Source of the DNA: Sutcliffiella horikoshii
GTDB lineage: Bacteria; Bacillota; Bacilli; Bacillales; Bacillaceae_I
Length of the DNA: 64,000 nucleotides
Direction: 5' to 3'
NCBI RefSeq assembly: GCF_019931755.1
Contig: NZ_CP082918.1
Coordinates: 662,001 to 726,000 of the forward strand
The translations under genes and the position numbers were made by a program. Within the stretch, counting starts at the first letter, position 1. Each line of letters starts with the position of its first letter. Of the stretch, positions 8,472-16,598 are shown piece by piece. The notes under the pieces were generated by a model that saw only the letters and a list, made by a program, of their open reading frames with translations, made no database searches and was not told the DNA's origin.

Positions 8472-8566
8472 GGCATGAACTATGGGCATTTTGGCACGAA
8501 CTCGTGTAGTTTTGGCATGAACTTGAGTGGTTTCGGCACGAACTCGGTTGATTTCGGCACGAACTC
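8472..8566 (+). repeat. Array of five GGCAYGAACT words at exact 21-bp period
   Basis: GGCATGAACT or GGCACGAACT occurs at 8472, 8493, 8514, 8535 and 8556, each preceded by T-rich sequence and followed by variable bases. The same word recurs with the same period at 36265-36377. It begins about 20 bases after the selO stop. Confidence 0.85.
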
Positions 8567-8610
8567 AATCGTATATTAGGTTTATTGTTCTAAAAATTAC
8601 CATCTCAGTG

Positions 8611-8818
8611 TCCGAAATGCAATGGGAACAGGAAAAACGGTAGTAGAGAGGGGTTCTCTCCGCTCGAAATGCAATGGGAACAGGAAAAACGGTAGTAGAG
8701 AGGGGTTCTCTCCGCTCGAAATGCAATGGGAACAGGAAAAACGGTAGTAGAGAGGGGTTCTCTCCGCCCGAAATGCAATGGGAACAGAGAAAACGGTAGT
8801 AGAGAGGCCGTCTCCTCG
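8611..8818. repeat. Four copies of a 52-bp tandem repeat
   Basis: Units start at 8611, 8663, 8715 and 8767. Copies 1-3 are almost identical; copy 4 diverges at its end. Each unit contains GAGAG-GGGTT-CTCTC, a small hairpin. Minus-strand open frames across it are translations of the repeat, not a gene. The 8451-8884 gap between selO and bmrA is otherwise empty apart from the adjoining array and terminator. Confidence 0.9.
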
Positions 8819-8842
8819 CAAAAACATATTTTCCAATAACAA

Positions 8843-8871
8843 AAGGTCAAGGACAACCCATCCTTGACCTT
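8843..8871 (-). terminator. Rho-independent terminator of bmrA
   Basis: AAGGTCAAGGA and TCCTTGACCTT form an 11-bp perfect stem with a 7-base loop; a T-rich stretch follows on the minus strand. Confidence 0.8.
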
Positions 8872-8884
8872 CATTATTTCAAAT

Positions 8885-10621
8885 CTAGGTAAGCTGCTGC
8901 TCCGCAAATTCGCGATACAGCTTATGCGACTCCACTAATTCTTGATGAGTTCCCATCCCAGTAATTTCACCTTTTTCAATAAAAATAATCTTATCCGCAT
9001 TTACGATGGTAGACAGGCGATGGGCAATCACAAAAGTTGTTCTGCCTTCCATCAGTCGGGTCAACGCTTGCTGGACAATTCCTTCTGACTGACTGTCTAG
9101 ACTCGCCGTTGCTTCATCCATCATCAAGATCTTTGGATCCCGTAAAAAGGCACGAGCAATCGCAATCCGTTGGCGCTGTCCGCCTGATAGCATGACCCCT
9201 CGTTCGCCAACCTCTGTATCAAGGCCTTTTGGAAACTCTTGAATGAACTGATCCGCATAAGCCATTTTGGCTACTTCCCATAGGCGGTCATCCGTCAACG
9301 AATCCTTATTTTCCAATCCATACGTCAAGTTATCTCGAATGGTTCCAGCCATCATCGGGCTGTCCTGGGAGACATAGCCGATCTGCTGGCGCCAGGCTTT
9401 CATGGATAGGGAGCGTATCGGCAATGCACCCACATATATCTCCCCGTCTGTTGGCTCATAAAAACGTTCAAGCAACCCGAAAAGCGTACTTTTCCCTCCG
9501 CCGCTCGGTCCTGCAAAAGCCACCATCATGCCGGGCTCTACATCAAATGAAACATTGCGCAGGATAGGCTCGTCCTCGTTATATCCAAAGGACACACCTT
9601 TAACGAAAACAGGTTGATTGGTGATATCGGCCGTCAATCCTTTCTGACCGGGCTCATCCTCAATCTCTAGAATATCAATGATTCGTTCCGTCGCACCCTT
9701 TGCTTTTTGCAACTGCGTGAAAAACATCGTAAACGAAGTAATCGGAAAAATAATTTGGAACAGGTAAAGCAGGAATGCTACTAGGGCTCCTGTTGTCATG
9801 GTTCCTTCTGCTACACGAATTCCGCCATACCCTATTATTACCACGATCACAAGCATGACAACCATATACATAAGCGGTCCGATGATGGCAAAGATGCGCG
9901 CTTCTCTGAGACCAAATGTTAGTAGGGTACGAATGCCTGACTGCCCCTTTGCTTCCTCCGCGGTTTCCGCATTGGATGCTTTCATCAACCGAATCTCACT
10001 TAAAGTCTGCTGGACACTTCCGGTAAAATTGGCCGTTTCGTCTTGCATGCCACGTGAGATTTTTGCCATTTTCGTACCAAGTGGAATCATGACCAAGGTC
10101 GTTACTGGCACAGATATCAGCATAAGCAAGGTCATTTTCCAATCCATGATAAAGAGGATGGTGACAGCTCCGATAATGGTGATGATACCTGTGATGAATT
10201 GAGGGAAGTGTTGGGATATTAAATCTTTCACAATCCCGGTGTCATTGACCACACGGCTGACCGATTCTCCGCTTGTTTTCTTATCAAAATAACTGACAGG
10301 CAGACGGATCAATTTGAACCACATTCTCTCGCGAAGACCGGCCACGATGCTTTGGCCGACATAGGCAAGGGAGTAGGTTGATAGTCCGTCAATAACGGCT
10401 TGAACAATAAAGACAGCCGCAATGGCAACAATCAGTCCGACGCTGAGCGATTCCATCGAAAAGCCGTCGACTAGTTGCTGGGTAAGTAATGGAATGGTTA
10501 GCCCGACAAGTGTCGTGATAAGACTGCCGACTAACCCGAGTGTCAGAGCAACTTTAGGGATATTGGTCGACAGGATGAGAGAGGTGAATTTCTTCAAATT
10601 TTTATTTTTCGCTGGTTCCAT
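8885..10621 (-). CDS. bmrA: Multidrug ABC exporter, half-transporter
   Basis: This 578-residue protein fuses an N-terminal type IV exporter transmembrane domain (about residues 20-320, six helices) to a nucleotide-binding domain. The latter shows Walker A GPSGGGKS, the signature LSGGQRQR, Walker B ILMMDEA and the H-loop AHRLST. Runs such as IPLLTQQLVDGFSM, LPVSYFD, LKASNAE-like and VIGYGG, and the C-terminus YREFAEQQL, match B. subtilis BmrA (YvcC), a homodimeric drug exporter. ATG 10621 has AAGGAG upstream. It is divergent from a TetR gene, and a 31-bp palindrome lies in its upstream region. Confidence 0.9.
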   Translation of the reverse strand: MEPAKNKNLKKFTSLILSTNIPKVALTLGLVGSLITTLVGLTIPLLTQQLVDGFSMESLSVGLIVAIAAVFIVQAVIDGLSTYSLAYVGQSIVAGLRERMWFKLIRLPVSYFDKKTSGESVSRVVNDTGIVKDLISQHFPQFITGIITIIGAVTILFIMDWKMTLLMLISVPVTTLVMIPLGTKMAKISRGMQDETANFTGSVQQTLSEIRLMKASNAETAEEAKGQSGIRTLLTFGLREARIFAIIGPLMYMVVMLVIVVIIGYGGIRVAEGTMTTGALVAFLLYLFQIIFPITSFTMFFTQLQKAKGATERIIDILEIEDEPGQKGLTADITNQPVFVKGVSFGYNEDEPILRNVSFDVEPGMMVAFAGPSGGGKSTLFGLLERFYEPTDGEIYVGALPIRSLSMKAWRQQIGYVSQDSPMMAGTIRDNLTYGLENKDSLTDDRLWEVAKMAYADQFIQEFPKGLDTEVGERGVMLSGGQRQRIAIARAFLRDPKILMMDEATASLDSQSEGIVQQALTRLMEGRTTFVIAHRLSTIVNADKIIFIEKGEITGMGTHQELVESHKLYREFAEQQLT

Positions 10622-10682
10622 TTATTGTGATCTCCTTTAATAAGGTTTGGTTCATAAATTTGTACGTTTATAAGACAACTAA

Positions 10683-10713
10683 GTTCCTCTATCATTGTGA
10701 CAGATTGAGGAAC
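10683..10713. promoter_or_regulatory. 31-bp palindrome in the bmrA upstream region
   Basis: GTTCCTC-T-ATC pairs with GAT-T-GAGGAAC around an 11-base centre. It lies 62-92 bases upstream of the bmrA start on the minus strand and differs from the TetR operator word nearby, so it may bind another regulator or form an RNA hairpin. Confidence 0.4.
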
Positions 10714-10765
10714 ATGTTTCCAATTTTTAAGTTGACAAAAGTATCACCAAAGAATTATATTTTAA

Positions 10766-10780
10766 TTAAACAGTGGTCAA
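10766..10780. promoter_or_regulatory. Candidate TetR operator upstream of its own gene
   Basis: TTAAACAGTGGTCAA is an imperfect palindrome related to TTGACCA-N-TGGTCAA. A second copy lies at 11388-11402, upstream of the next gene. Confidence 0.55.
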
Positions 10781-10800
10781 TAAAAAGGATGAGTAAGGAA

Positions 10801-11370
10801 ATGTCACCTAGAAAAGCAGTAACAAATGAATTAACACAAAGTATGGTAATGGACGCGGCTCGCGAGTTGTTTCGAAAGAAAGGGTATCAGCAGGTTTCAA
10901 TGCGACAGATTGCAACAGAGCTGGGTTATAGTCACGGAGCCATATATTATCATTTCAAAAATAAAGCGGAACTTTTTTATGCCATGATTGAAACGGATTT
11001 TAAAGAGCTGGATCAATGGCTGGACAATGTGATGATCAAAAAGCTAGATAATAAGGAAAAGTTAAAGCAAGTGCTGCTCGAATTCATACGATTTGGTCTC
11101 ACACATAAGAGTCAATACGAAATGATGTTTCTGCTGTCAGATGAGGAAGTAAAAAGCTATGTAAATAAAGGTCCGAATGAATCGTATGAAAAGTTTGCAG
11201 AGGCACTATTGAAACTGAGCAATCAATCTATCAGCATCCAACAAGCATGGTCCATTTTTCTTTCGTTACACGGTTTCGTTAGTCACTATTGCCGATGTGA
11301 TGCAGATTATGAAGAAATTAAAGGATTGGCAGAATCACATGTGAATTTTATCCTAACATCTTTAGGGTAA
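10801..11370 (+). CDS. TetR family transcriptional regulator
   Basis: This 189-residue repressor-type protein has an N-terminal TetR helix-turn-helix at about residues 12-58, showing AARELFRKKGYQQVSMRQIA and GAIYYHFKNKAELF. The C-terminal ligand domain is not assignable to a known effector. ATG 10801 is chosen because AAAAAGGA lies about 11 bases upstream and it gives a normal-length N-terminus; an in-frame ATG at 10789 has the purine run too close. The open frame extends further upstream without support. Palindromes of one type precede this gene and the NAD(P)-binding gene downstream (52 bases away), which points to autoregulation and control of that gene. Confidence 0.85.
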   Translation: MSPRKAVTNELTQSMVMDAARELFRKKGYQQVSMRQIATELGYSHGAIYYHFKNKAELFYAMIETDFKELDQWLDNVMIKKLDNKEKLKQVLLEFIRFGLTHKSQYEMMFLLSDEEVKSYVNKGPNESYEKFAEALLKLSNQSISIQQAWSIFLSLHGFVSHYCRCDADYEEIKGLAESHVNFILTSLG

Positions 11371-11387
11371 AATTTTTTAGGGATTTA

Positions 11388-11402
11388 TTGACCAGTGGTT
11401 AA
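11388..11402. promoter_or_regulatory. Candidate TetR operator overlapping a -35-like box
   Basis: TTGACCAGTGGTTAA is a near-perfect palindrome (arms TTGACCA and TGGTTAA). It matches the element at 10766-10780 read on the other strand and contains TTGACC. It lies 20 bases before the start of the downstream gene. Confidence 0.6.
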
Positions 11403-11422
11403 AAATGGAGGGGGATTATATT

Positions 11423-12355
11423 ATGAAAAAAGCAATGGTGATTGGGGCTTCAGGCGGGATGGGGTGCGCATTGGTAAAGGAACTTGTAAGTCGTGGGATG
11501 GAAGTGGTGGCTTTTGCGAGGGGAGAAGAGAGACTCGGGGAGCTTTTTGGCAAAAAAGAAAAAGTGACGATTCTGGCTGGAGATGCAAGTGAAAAGAAAC
11601 AAGTTTCCTTTGCTGCCGAGGGCGTGGATGTGATTTTTCATGCGATGAACCTTCCGTATGAAGAGTGGACGGGAAAACTTTTGTCCATCACCCAAAACAT
11701 CATAGAAGCAGCTGAAGAGAACGGTGCAAAGCTTGCGGTGGTGGATAATATCTATGCATATGGAAAAAGTGGTGGGAGTCGGCTGAAAGAGGATATGGAG
11801 AAAAAACCACATACCAAAAAAGGGAAGCTTCGAAAGGAAATGGGGGAAATGATTCAGCAGGCAAACATTCCGACTTTGATCTGTCACTTTCCGGACTTCT
11901 ACGGACCAAATGCTACGAATACCTATATCCACTTTACACTTGAACAACTCCTGAAAAAGAGAAAGGGAGGTTTTGTTGGACCTAGAGATATTGAAAGAGA
12001 ATTTATTTTTACAAAAGACGGAGCAAGGGTGATGGTAGAATTAGCTTTAAGGGATGAAGCATATGGCCAAAGTTGGAATATCCCTGCAGTGTCGACTATT
12101 ACCGGGCGTGATTTTGAAGAGGTAATAAGAGAACAACTAGGAAACGATAAGCAACTTTACTACATCAATAAGCCAATGTTTGCGTTATATGCCCTTGTTG
12201 CTGGGAAGGGAATGCGTGAGGCAGTCGAAATGCAGTATATCAACGCCGAGCCGACCATTCTATCAGGGGAAAAGCTAACAAGGTTTTTAGGAGAATGGAA
12301 CAGTACACCATACGAAAAAGGTATAGAAGAAACAATAGGGTATATGAAGAACTGA
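11423..12355 (+). CDS. NAD(P)-dependent epimerase/reductase-like protein
   Basis: This 310-residue Rossmann protein of the atypical short-chain dehydrogenase (NAD-dependent epimerase/dehydratase) group opens with MVIGASGGMG, a glycine-rich dinucleotide-binding loop. It continues with GDAS, VIFHAMN and an NIYAYGKSGG segment, where the YxxxK-type catalytic pair may be Y-A-Y-G-K. No substrate can be assigned. ATG 11423 is preceded by GGAGGGGG at eight bases; an ATG at 11405 lies before that site and is not used here. The TetR-type operator just upstream suggests induction by the ligand of the adjacent TetR protein. Confidence 0.8.
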   Translation: MKKAMVIGASGGMGCALVKELVSRGMEVVAFARGEERLGELFGKKEKVTILAGDASEKKQVSFAAEGVDVIFHAMNLPYEEWTGKLLSITQNIIEAAEENGAKLAVVDNIYAYGKSGGSRLKEDMEKKPHTKKGKLRKEMGEMIQQANIPTLICHFPDFYGPNATNTYIHFTLEQLLKKRKGGFVGPRDIEREFIFTKDGARVMVELALRDEAYGQSWNIPAVSTITGRDFEEVIREQLGNDKQLYYINKPMFALYALVAGKGMREAVEMQYINAEPTILSGEKLTRFLGEWNSTPYEKGIEETIGYMKN

Positions 12356-12367
12356 ATATAAGTTAGA

Positions 12368-12402
12368 AAAGGGGAATCAGTTGTAGTGTCTGATTCCCCT
12401 TT
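12368..12402. terminator. Bidirectional rho-independent terminator
   Basis: AAAGGGGAATCAG and CTGATTCCCCTTT form a 13-bp perfect stem between convergent genes. Confidence 0.9.
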
Positions 12403-12418
12403 CAACGTCAGTGTTCAG

Positions 12419-13486
12419 CTACGCCCTTCGCAGCTGGTATACCTCATACAGATTCTTCGTCACTACCTTCAACACCGAATACACGGGAACCGCCAACAGG
12501 ATTCCGATAAATCCGTACAGCTTCCCTGCTGCAAGAAGAAGCAGGATGACTGTCAAAGGGTGAATGGACAGCTTGTTTCCAATAATCTGAGGAGAAACAA
12601 GATTTCCTTCAATCTGCTGGACGATTGCTAACAGTATCAAGATTTTCACGACCATAAATGGATCTGTCATCAGTCCGATGATCACTGCGGGCAGTACGCC
12701 TAATGCAGGACCGATAATGGGAACAACAGCTGTGATCACGATGAATAGGGCCAACACAAGGGCATAATCCAATCCGATGATGAGATAGCCTATGTACATG
12801 AGAAAGCCGTTTACCAATGCCACAATCATTTGTCCGCCAATGTAGGTGGATAAAGTTTTGTCGATATCAGTCAACAATCTTTTCCCTTCGTCATGGTGCT
12901 TGTTCGGCAGCATTTTCAATATAAACGGCAAGAGTTTATGGCCATCTTTTAGAAAATAGAACAAGATGAACGGGACGACCACAAGGATGGTCAAAAAGTT
13001 AGTAATGGAGGAAATGATGGTCGATACGTTTTCTCCAATGCGCTGGGACTGTTCCTTTAAAAAGGCTAGTCCTCTCTTTTTGGCTTCCTCATAAGAGATG
13101 AGACCGAAGTTATTGTCATCCATCAGTTCCTTTGTTTGTTCTTCATTTTTTTCAAGAAAAGCTGGGAAGTCTTCTGCGAACTGGACGACCTGCTCCTCGA
13201 TTTTTCCTCCAACGGAAAAGCCGCCTAAAACCGCACCTCCAATAATAGCTGAGAATACAAGAATGATAGCCAAAGTCCGTGGTACATATTTTGACTTTGC
13301 GAGCAGATTCACGAGGGGCTTTAAGATATAAAATAGAAAGCCCGCAAATAGGATAGGAAAGAAAAGAGTTGTGATGAAGCTGATAATTGGGTTTACTATA
13401 AATTGAACTTCACTTAATAGAAAAACGATTAATAATACTAGGATGATACCTGTTGCATATTTAAAGAACGGGTGTCTGATCCACAT
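12419..13486 (-). CDS. AI-2E/PerM family membrane protein (YueF-like)
   Basis: This 355-residue protein has about seven to eight membrane segments and the AI-2E family pattern: a periplasmic-type helical stretch at about residues 95-150, PFILFYFLKDGHKLLPF, TLSTYIGGQMIVAL, and the conserved VVPIIGPALGVLPAVIIGL and LVSPQIIGNKLSIHPL blocks. Family members have been linked to autoinducer-2 export (TqsA) and sodium/proton exchange, but function in Bacillus YueF-type proteins is not settled. ATG 13486 follows GGAGGG. It lies upstream of a terminator shared with the convergent gene. Confidence 0.85.
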   Translation of the reverse strand: MWIRHPFFKYATGIILVLLIVFLLSEVQFIVNPIISFITTLFFPILFAGFLFYILKPLVNLLAKSKYVPRTLAIILVFSAIIGGAVLGGFSVGGKIEEQVVQFAEDFPAFLEKNEEQTKELMDDNNFGLISYEEAKKRGLAFLKEQSQRIGENVSTIISSITNFLTILVVVPFILFYFLKDGHKLLPFILKMLPNKHHDEGKRLLTDIDKTLSTYIGGQMIVALVNGFLMYIGYLIIGLDYALVLALFIVITAVVPIIGPALGVLPAVIIGLMTDPFMVVKILILLAIVQQIEGNLVSPQIIGNKLSIHPLTVILLLLAAGKLYGFIGILLAVPVYSVLKVVTKNLYEVYQLRRA

Positions 13487-13564
13487 GCTATCCCTCCAGT
13501 TAAAGTAATAGTAGTTTATTCCCTAGAATAGAGGTGGATGAAACGGGGAGTTTGATTCATCTAT

Positions 13565-13593
13565 AAAGGACAGGAGGCATTTTCCTGTCCTTT
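13565..13593. terminator. Hairpin terminator
   Basis: AAAGGACAGGA pairs with TCCTGTCCTTT. It follows the stop of the minus-strand ferritin-like gene and has T residues on both strands. Confidence 0.75.
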
Positions 13594-13599
13594 TTGCTG

Positions 13600-14058
13600 C
13601 TACCTCGCAAGACCTCTTTCAAAAGCAGCCAAGTGATTGATAGAAGCATCTCGCAACCTGGTAAATACGATTCTTACATCATTCGGAATATCTAGAGCAA
13701 GGAATTTTTCATACATGCCAATATTCTCGATTTCGCCTTCCACGCCAGCTGCATAGGCATCTTTTATCGTTGGCGGTGTGGTGACGAACTGTGGAGAGAT
13801 GTCTGGTGGAACAGGGACTTGATATTGTTGGAACAAAGGCAGCAGGGCACTGATGTGGCACAGTTCGGCCTCTTGGATTCTGGCAAAGGTTCGGATATAT
13901 CCGTAGGTACCGAGGATCCGGTTGTAGCGTGCTTGAGCGAGATATTCGTCTTGTAGCGCATACGTAAGTATGTCAGGAAGAGTTAATGAAGCAGCATTAA
14001 GGGCGCCTTTTGCTCCGTAAGTATCAACTGTTTGTCGGTAAAAGTAGGGATAAAACAT
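13600..14058 (-). CDS. Ferritin-like domain protein (DUF2202-like)
   Basis: This 152-residue four-helix protein carries repeated acidic/histidine motifs spaced as in ferritin-like di-metal proteins: QDEYLAQARYN (about residue 37), QEAELCHISAL (about residue 62), EGEIENIGMYEKF and INHLAAFERG. The pattern resembles DUF2202 proteins, which are predicted to bind two metal ions; no activity is known. The N-terminus (MFYPYFYRQ) is aromatic-rich. AAGGAGG lies nine bases before ATG 14058. It is monocistronic. Confidence 0.75.
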   Translation of the reverse strand: MFYPYFYRQTVDTYGAKGALNAASLTLPDILTYALQDEYLAQARYNRILGTYGYIRTFARIQEAELCHISALLPLFQQYQVPVPPDISPQFVTTPPTIKDAYAAGVEGEIENIGMYEKFLALDIPNDVRIVFTRLRDASINHLAAFERGLAR

Positions 14059-14158
14059 GGTGTAACCTCCTTGAAGTATTAATTAAATAGTATATGCGCC
14101 TAAGAAAAAGTGGTGTAAACGTACATATCTAAAGAATTACTTTACTTACCTCACCTCC

Positions 14159-14205
14159 ATACTGTATGATACATAGTATAAAACATACTGTACGACATAT
14201 AGTAT
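14159..14205. promoter_or_regulatory. Two tandem PadR-type operators
   Basis: Two 21-bp palindromes, 14159-14179 and 14185-14205, begin 26 bp apart. Each has arms ATACT and AGTAT around an ATG/TAT-rich centre. They lie 17 bases before the PadR gene and fit the ATAC-type operators of PadR regulators, so autoregulation is likely. Confidence 0.7.
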
Positions 14206-14221
14206 AAAAAGAGGTGAGTAG

Positions 14222-14575
14222 ATGGGCGATGGATTGCTACAGTCGATGACAACGGAATTGAGAAGGGGGACGTTGACGTTGGCGGTATTAAGTCAGTTGA
14301 GAACTCCGCAATATGGATATTCCCTAGTGCAATTGCTTGAGAAAAGTGGGATCACGATTGAACAAAGTACGCTATATCCGTTGCTCAGGCGGTTGGAAAA
14401 GCAGGAGCTTGTAACCAGCAGCTGGGACAAAACGGAAAGCAGGCCCCGGAGGTATTATGTTTTAAGTGATTATGGAACTGATATTTTAGAGAAGTTGAAA
14501 AAGGAATGGGAGAAAACGTCTCAGGAACTAGCGATTTTACTAAGGGAGGAGAATGAGGAAAATGAAACTGATTGA
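14222..14575 (+). CDS. PadR family transcriptional regulator
   Basis: This 117-residue winged-helix protein has the PadR signature: LRRGTLTLAVLSQL, YGYSLVQLLEK, STLYPLLRRLEKQELV (recognition helix) and SRPRRYYVLSDYG (wing). It is a short, subfamily 2-type PadR. ATG 14222 follows GAGGTG. Two tandem palindromes precede it. It overlaps the downstream HAAS-domain membrane gene by about 14 bases, the usual arrangement in which the PadR protein controls its partner membrane protein. Confidence 0.9.
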   Translation: MGDGLLQSMTTELRRGTLTLAVLSQLRTPQYGYSLVQLLEKSGITIEQSTLYPLLRRLEKQELVTSSWDKTESRPRRYYVLSDYGTDILEKLKKEWEKTSQELAILLREENEENETD

Positions 14576-15551
14576 GTTATATATTCAGGAGGTGACAAGG
14601 AGGCTGCCTGAACGCCAGCGGGAGGATATTGGACTTGAATTGCGATCCACCATTGAGGATATGTTGCCGGATGACCCTCAGGAGGAAGAGGTAAAAGCAG
14701 TATTGTCCGAGCTTGGGCATCCGGCTAAACTTGCCAGCGGCTTTCTGGATAAGCCAATGCATTTGATAGGGCCTCGATTTTTTGATGTGTATGTAAGTTT
14801 ATTAAAGTTGATCATTCCAATTGCGATGATTTTTTCCTTTTTAGCAGTGACATTCAGCCATGTTTTTTCCTACAACGGAGAAGGAGAAGTGATTTCGTCC
14901 TTATTGAGTATCATAGGAGATGCAACTTGGAACAGTTTAGGGGCAGGAATGCAGACATTTTTCTGGATAACGGTCACATTTGCCATTTTAGAAAGATACG
15001 ACACCTCCAATAAAACTAATCCCATTACATCCAAATGGAAAGAATGGACACCTGAAGACCTTAAGGATGTCCCATATATTCCTAAGGAAAAAGCTATCAC
15101 AAAAGTTGAACTGTTCGGCAGTTTAATTTGGACGGCCATTTGGGTAGCAGGGTATTTTAACGCCAATAATCTGCTGGGAATCTATGAAAAAGGGGAAGAA
15201 GGTCTGACCCTTGTCACACCACTTTTCAACCAATCACAGTTAATTTCTTTCTGGCCACTGGTTATGTTGGTAATCTTTTTGGAGCTTGGATTGGTGGCGT
15301 ATAAATGGAAACTTGGTCAGTGGACAACGAAGCTTGCATTGGCAAATGCCGTCGTCCATATGGGATCCCTGGCAGTATTCATCCTTGTGTTCAGCAACAC
15401 AACTGTATTCAATCCAGCGTTCTTCGACTATTTTCAGGAGAGGTTTGGCTTTACGCACCAGCTGAATTTGGTTTTCTGGTTCGCGGTATTGATATTCCTC
15501 GTTTCTTCGGTATCGGATATTTATCAAGGAATTAAAAAAGGAAGACGTTGA
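14562..15551 (+). CDS. HAAS-domain membrane protein partnered with PadR
   Basis: The N-terminal 70 residues form a HAAS/DUF1700-like signalling domain (LIELYIQEVTRRLPERQRED, LRSTIEDM, VLSELGHPAKLA). It is followed by about six membrane segments starting near residue 80. PadR-HAAS pairs are widespread in Firmicutes and are thought to respond to cell-envelope conditions, but no function is established. ATG 14562 lies ten bases after GGGAGGAG; the in-frame ATG at 14553 is too close to that site. It overlaps the end of the padR gene. Confidence 0.75.
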   Translation: MKLIELYIQEVTRRLPERQREDIGLELRSTIEDMLPDDPQEEEVKAVLSELGHPAKLASGFLDKPMHLIGPRFFDVYVSLLKLIIPIAMIFSFLAVTFSHVFSYNGEGEVISSLLSIIGDATWNSLGAGMQTFFWITVTFAILERYDTSNKTNPITSKWKEWTPEDLKDVPYIPKEKAITKVELFGSLIWTAIWVAGYFNANNLLGIYEKGEEGLTLVTPLFNQSQLISFWPLVMLVIFLELGLVAYKWKLGQWTTKLALANAVVHMGSLAVFILVFSNTTVFNPAFFDYFQERFGFTHQLNLVFWFAVLIFLVSSVSDIYQGIKKGRR

Positions 15552-15581
15552 AATTTCTTCAACTTGTATATATGATGGGTG

Positions 15582-15622
15582 CAAGGGAGTTGGCAAAGAA
15601 AGCTACACTTCCTTGTTTTTTT
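15582..15622 (+). terminator. Probable terminator
   Basis: CAAGGGAGT can pair with ACTTCCTTG (one G-T), followed by seven T residues at 15616-15622. Confidence 0.6.
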
Positions 15623-15695
15623 GTCGAATGAAAGAGGATTATTTAGCTTTTTATAGAAGTAGGAATTAATAAATATACATAAAGGAGGTTATTTA

Positions 15696-16538
15696 ATGAA
15701 TGTGAAATTTGTCAGCAACGGAGAGGTTACCAGTTACCTAAAGGATCATAAGGATGAGTTCGAGGCTACTCTGCTGTCAGAGGCTGTAAATGTCGCATCG
15801 AAAATCAATGATATTTTGCAAAAGGGAAATATCGATCTTCTTAAAAATGCTCAAACCTTGATTCAACGAGTGGTGGAGCAGAAAGAGACGGAAGTTATTG
15901 CTTTTGCTGAACAGGAGGGGGTTGCGTGGGCGAAACACTCCGATTCCCTTACGTTATCGTTTAAGCTTGAGTGGGTTCAAGCAATCAGAAGAACCTTGTG
16001 GAAATACTTAAATAAATATATTGAGGAAAGAGGGGAGTTTCTTTCTCAAGATGATTTCTTTGAAATGGAGAAAAAAATTAATAACAATATCGACTTCTTT
16101 TTAAATAGCTTTTTCCTTAGTTATTCCCATTATAAGGACGAGTTGATTAGCTCTCAAAGGCAATTGGTGGAGCATTTATCTGTTCCTATTATCCCAGTTA
16201 GTTCTACTGTTGCGGTCTTGCCTCTGATTGGACATGTGGATGATTATCGCATTCGCATCATTGAAGAGAAGGCTTTGATGGAGATTTCGAACTTGAAGTT
16301 ACAGACACTTGTTTTAGACCTCTCTGGTGTGACTACTATGGAGCAGAGCGTTATTTCAAAATTTGAGGATATTCTGACTGGGGTTTCGATGATGGGTTGC
16401 AAGGCGGTTCTTACTGGTTTGCGTGCGGAGCTTGTGAGGAAGATGGTCAGCATGGGAGTGACGTTCCATCAGCATGCAGAGACACATGGTACGTTGCAGC
16501 AGACGTTGCGGAAGTATCTTGTTGCGCAGGAAGTTTAA
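15696..16538 (+). CDS. RsbR-type STAS domain protein (stressosome-like)
   Basis: This 280-residue protein has an N-terminal helical domain (about residues 1-150, WVQAIRRTLWKYL region) and a C-terminal STAS domain (about 165-275: PIIPVSSTVAVLPLIGHVD and LVLDLSGVTTMEQSV). The layout is that of RsbR paralogs, which build the stressosome controlling the sigma-B pathway. The stretch that normally holds the phosphorylatable threonine (DLTGV-VVDT) reads DLSGVTTMEQS here, so phosphorylation may differ from the classical form. ATG 15696 follows AAAGGAGG. A TGTCGAA heptamer, like a Spo0A box, lies at 15622-15628 upstream. Confidence 0.8.
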   Translation: MNVKFVSNGEVTSYLKDHKDEFEATLLSEAVNVASKINDILQKGNIDLLKNAQTLIQRVVEQKETEVIAFAEQEGVAWAKHSDSLTLSFKLEWVQAIRRTLWKYLNKYIEERGEFLSQDDFFEMEKKINNNIDFFLNSFFLSYSHYKDELISSQRQLVEHLSVPIIPVSSTVAVLPLIGHVDDYRIRIIEEKALMEISNLKLQTLVLDLSGVTTMEQSVISKFEDILTGVSMMGCKAVLTGLRAELVRKMVSMGVTFHQHAETHGTLQQTLRKYLVAQEV

Positions 16539-16579
16539 AGAATTCAGGAACCTGTAAAGGGTTCCCGGATTCTTTTTTT
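16538..16579 (+). terminator. Rho-independent terminator
   Basis: AAGAATTC-A-GGAACC pairs with GGTTCC-C-GGATTCTT around a short loop, followed by seven T residues. Confidence 0.85.
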
Positions 16580-16598
16580 ATATGGCCTGATAAACACG

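Noticed and set aside
8238..8568. Minus-strand open frames with SSCRN-like heptads over the 3' end of selO
   Set aside because: The heptads come from the 21-bp repeat read as seven codons. They overlap the conserved selO 3' end, and the parallel arrays at 34.7 and 42.8 kb have a 20-bp period that breaks frame.
8472..8818. CRISPR array
   Set aside because: The repeated word is only about 10 bp with 11-bp fillers, or the unit is a plain tandem repeat without spacers; no cas genes are present.
8597..8907. Long minus-strand open frames rich in repeated FPVPIAFR-like units
   Set aside because: They are translations of the 52-bp tandem repeat, with no ribosome binding site; 52 is not a multiple of three, so the frame rotates between units.
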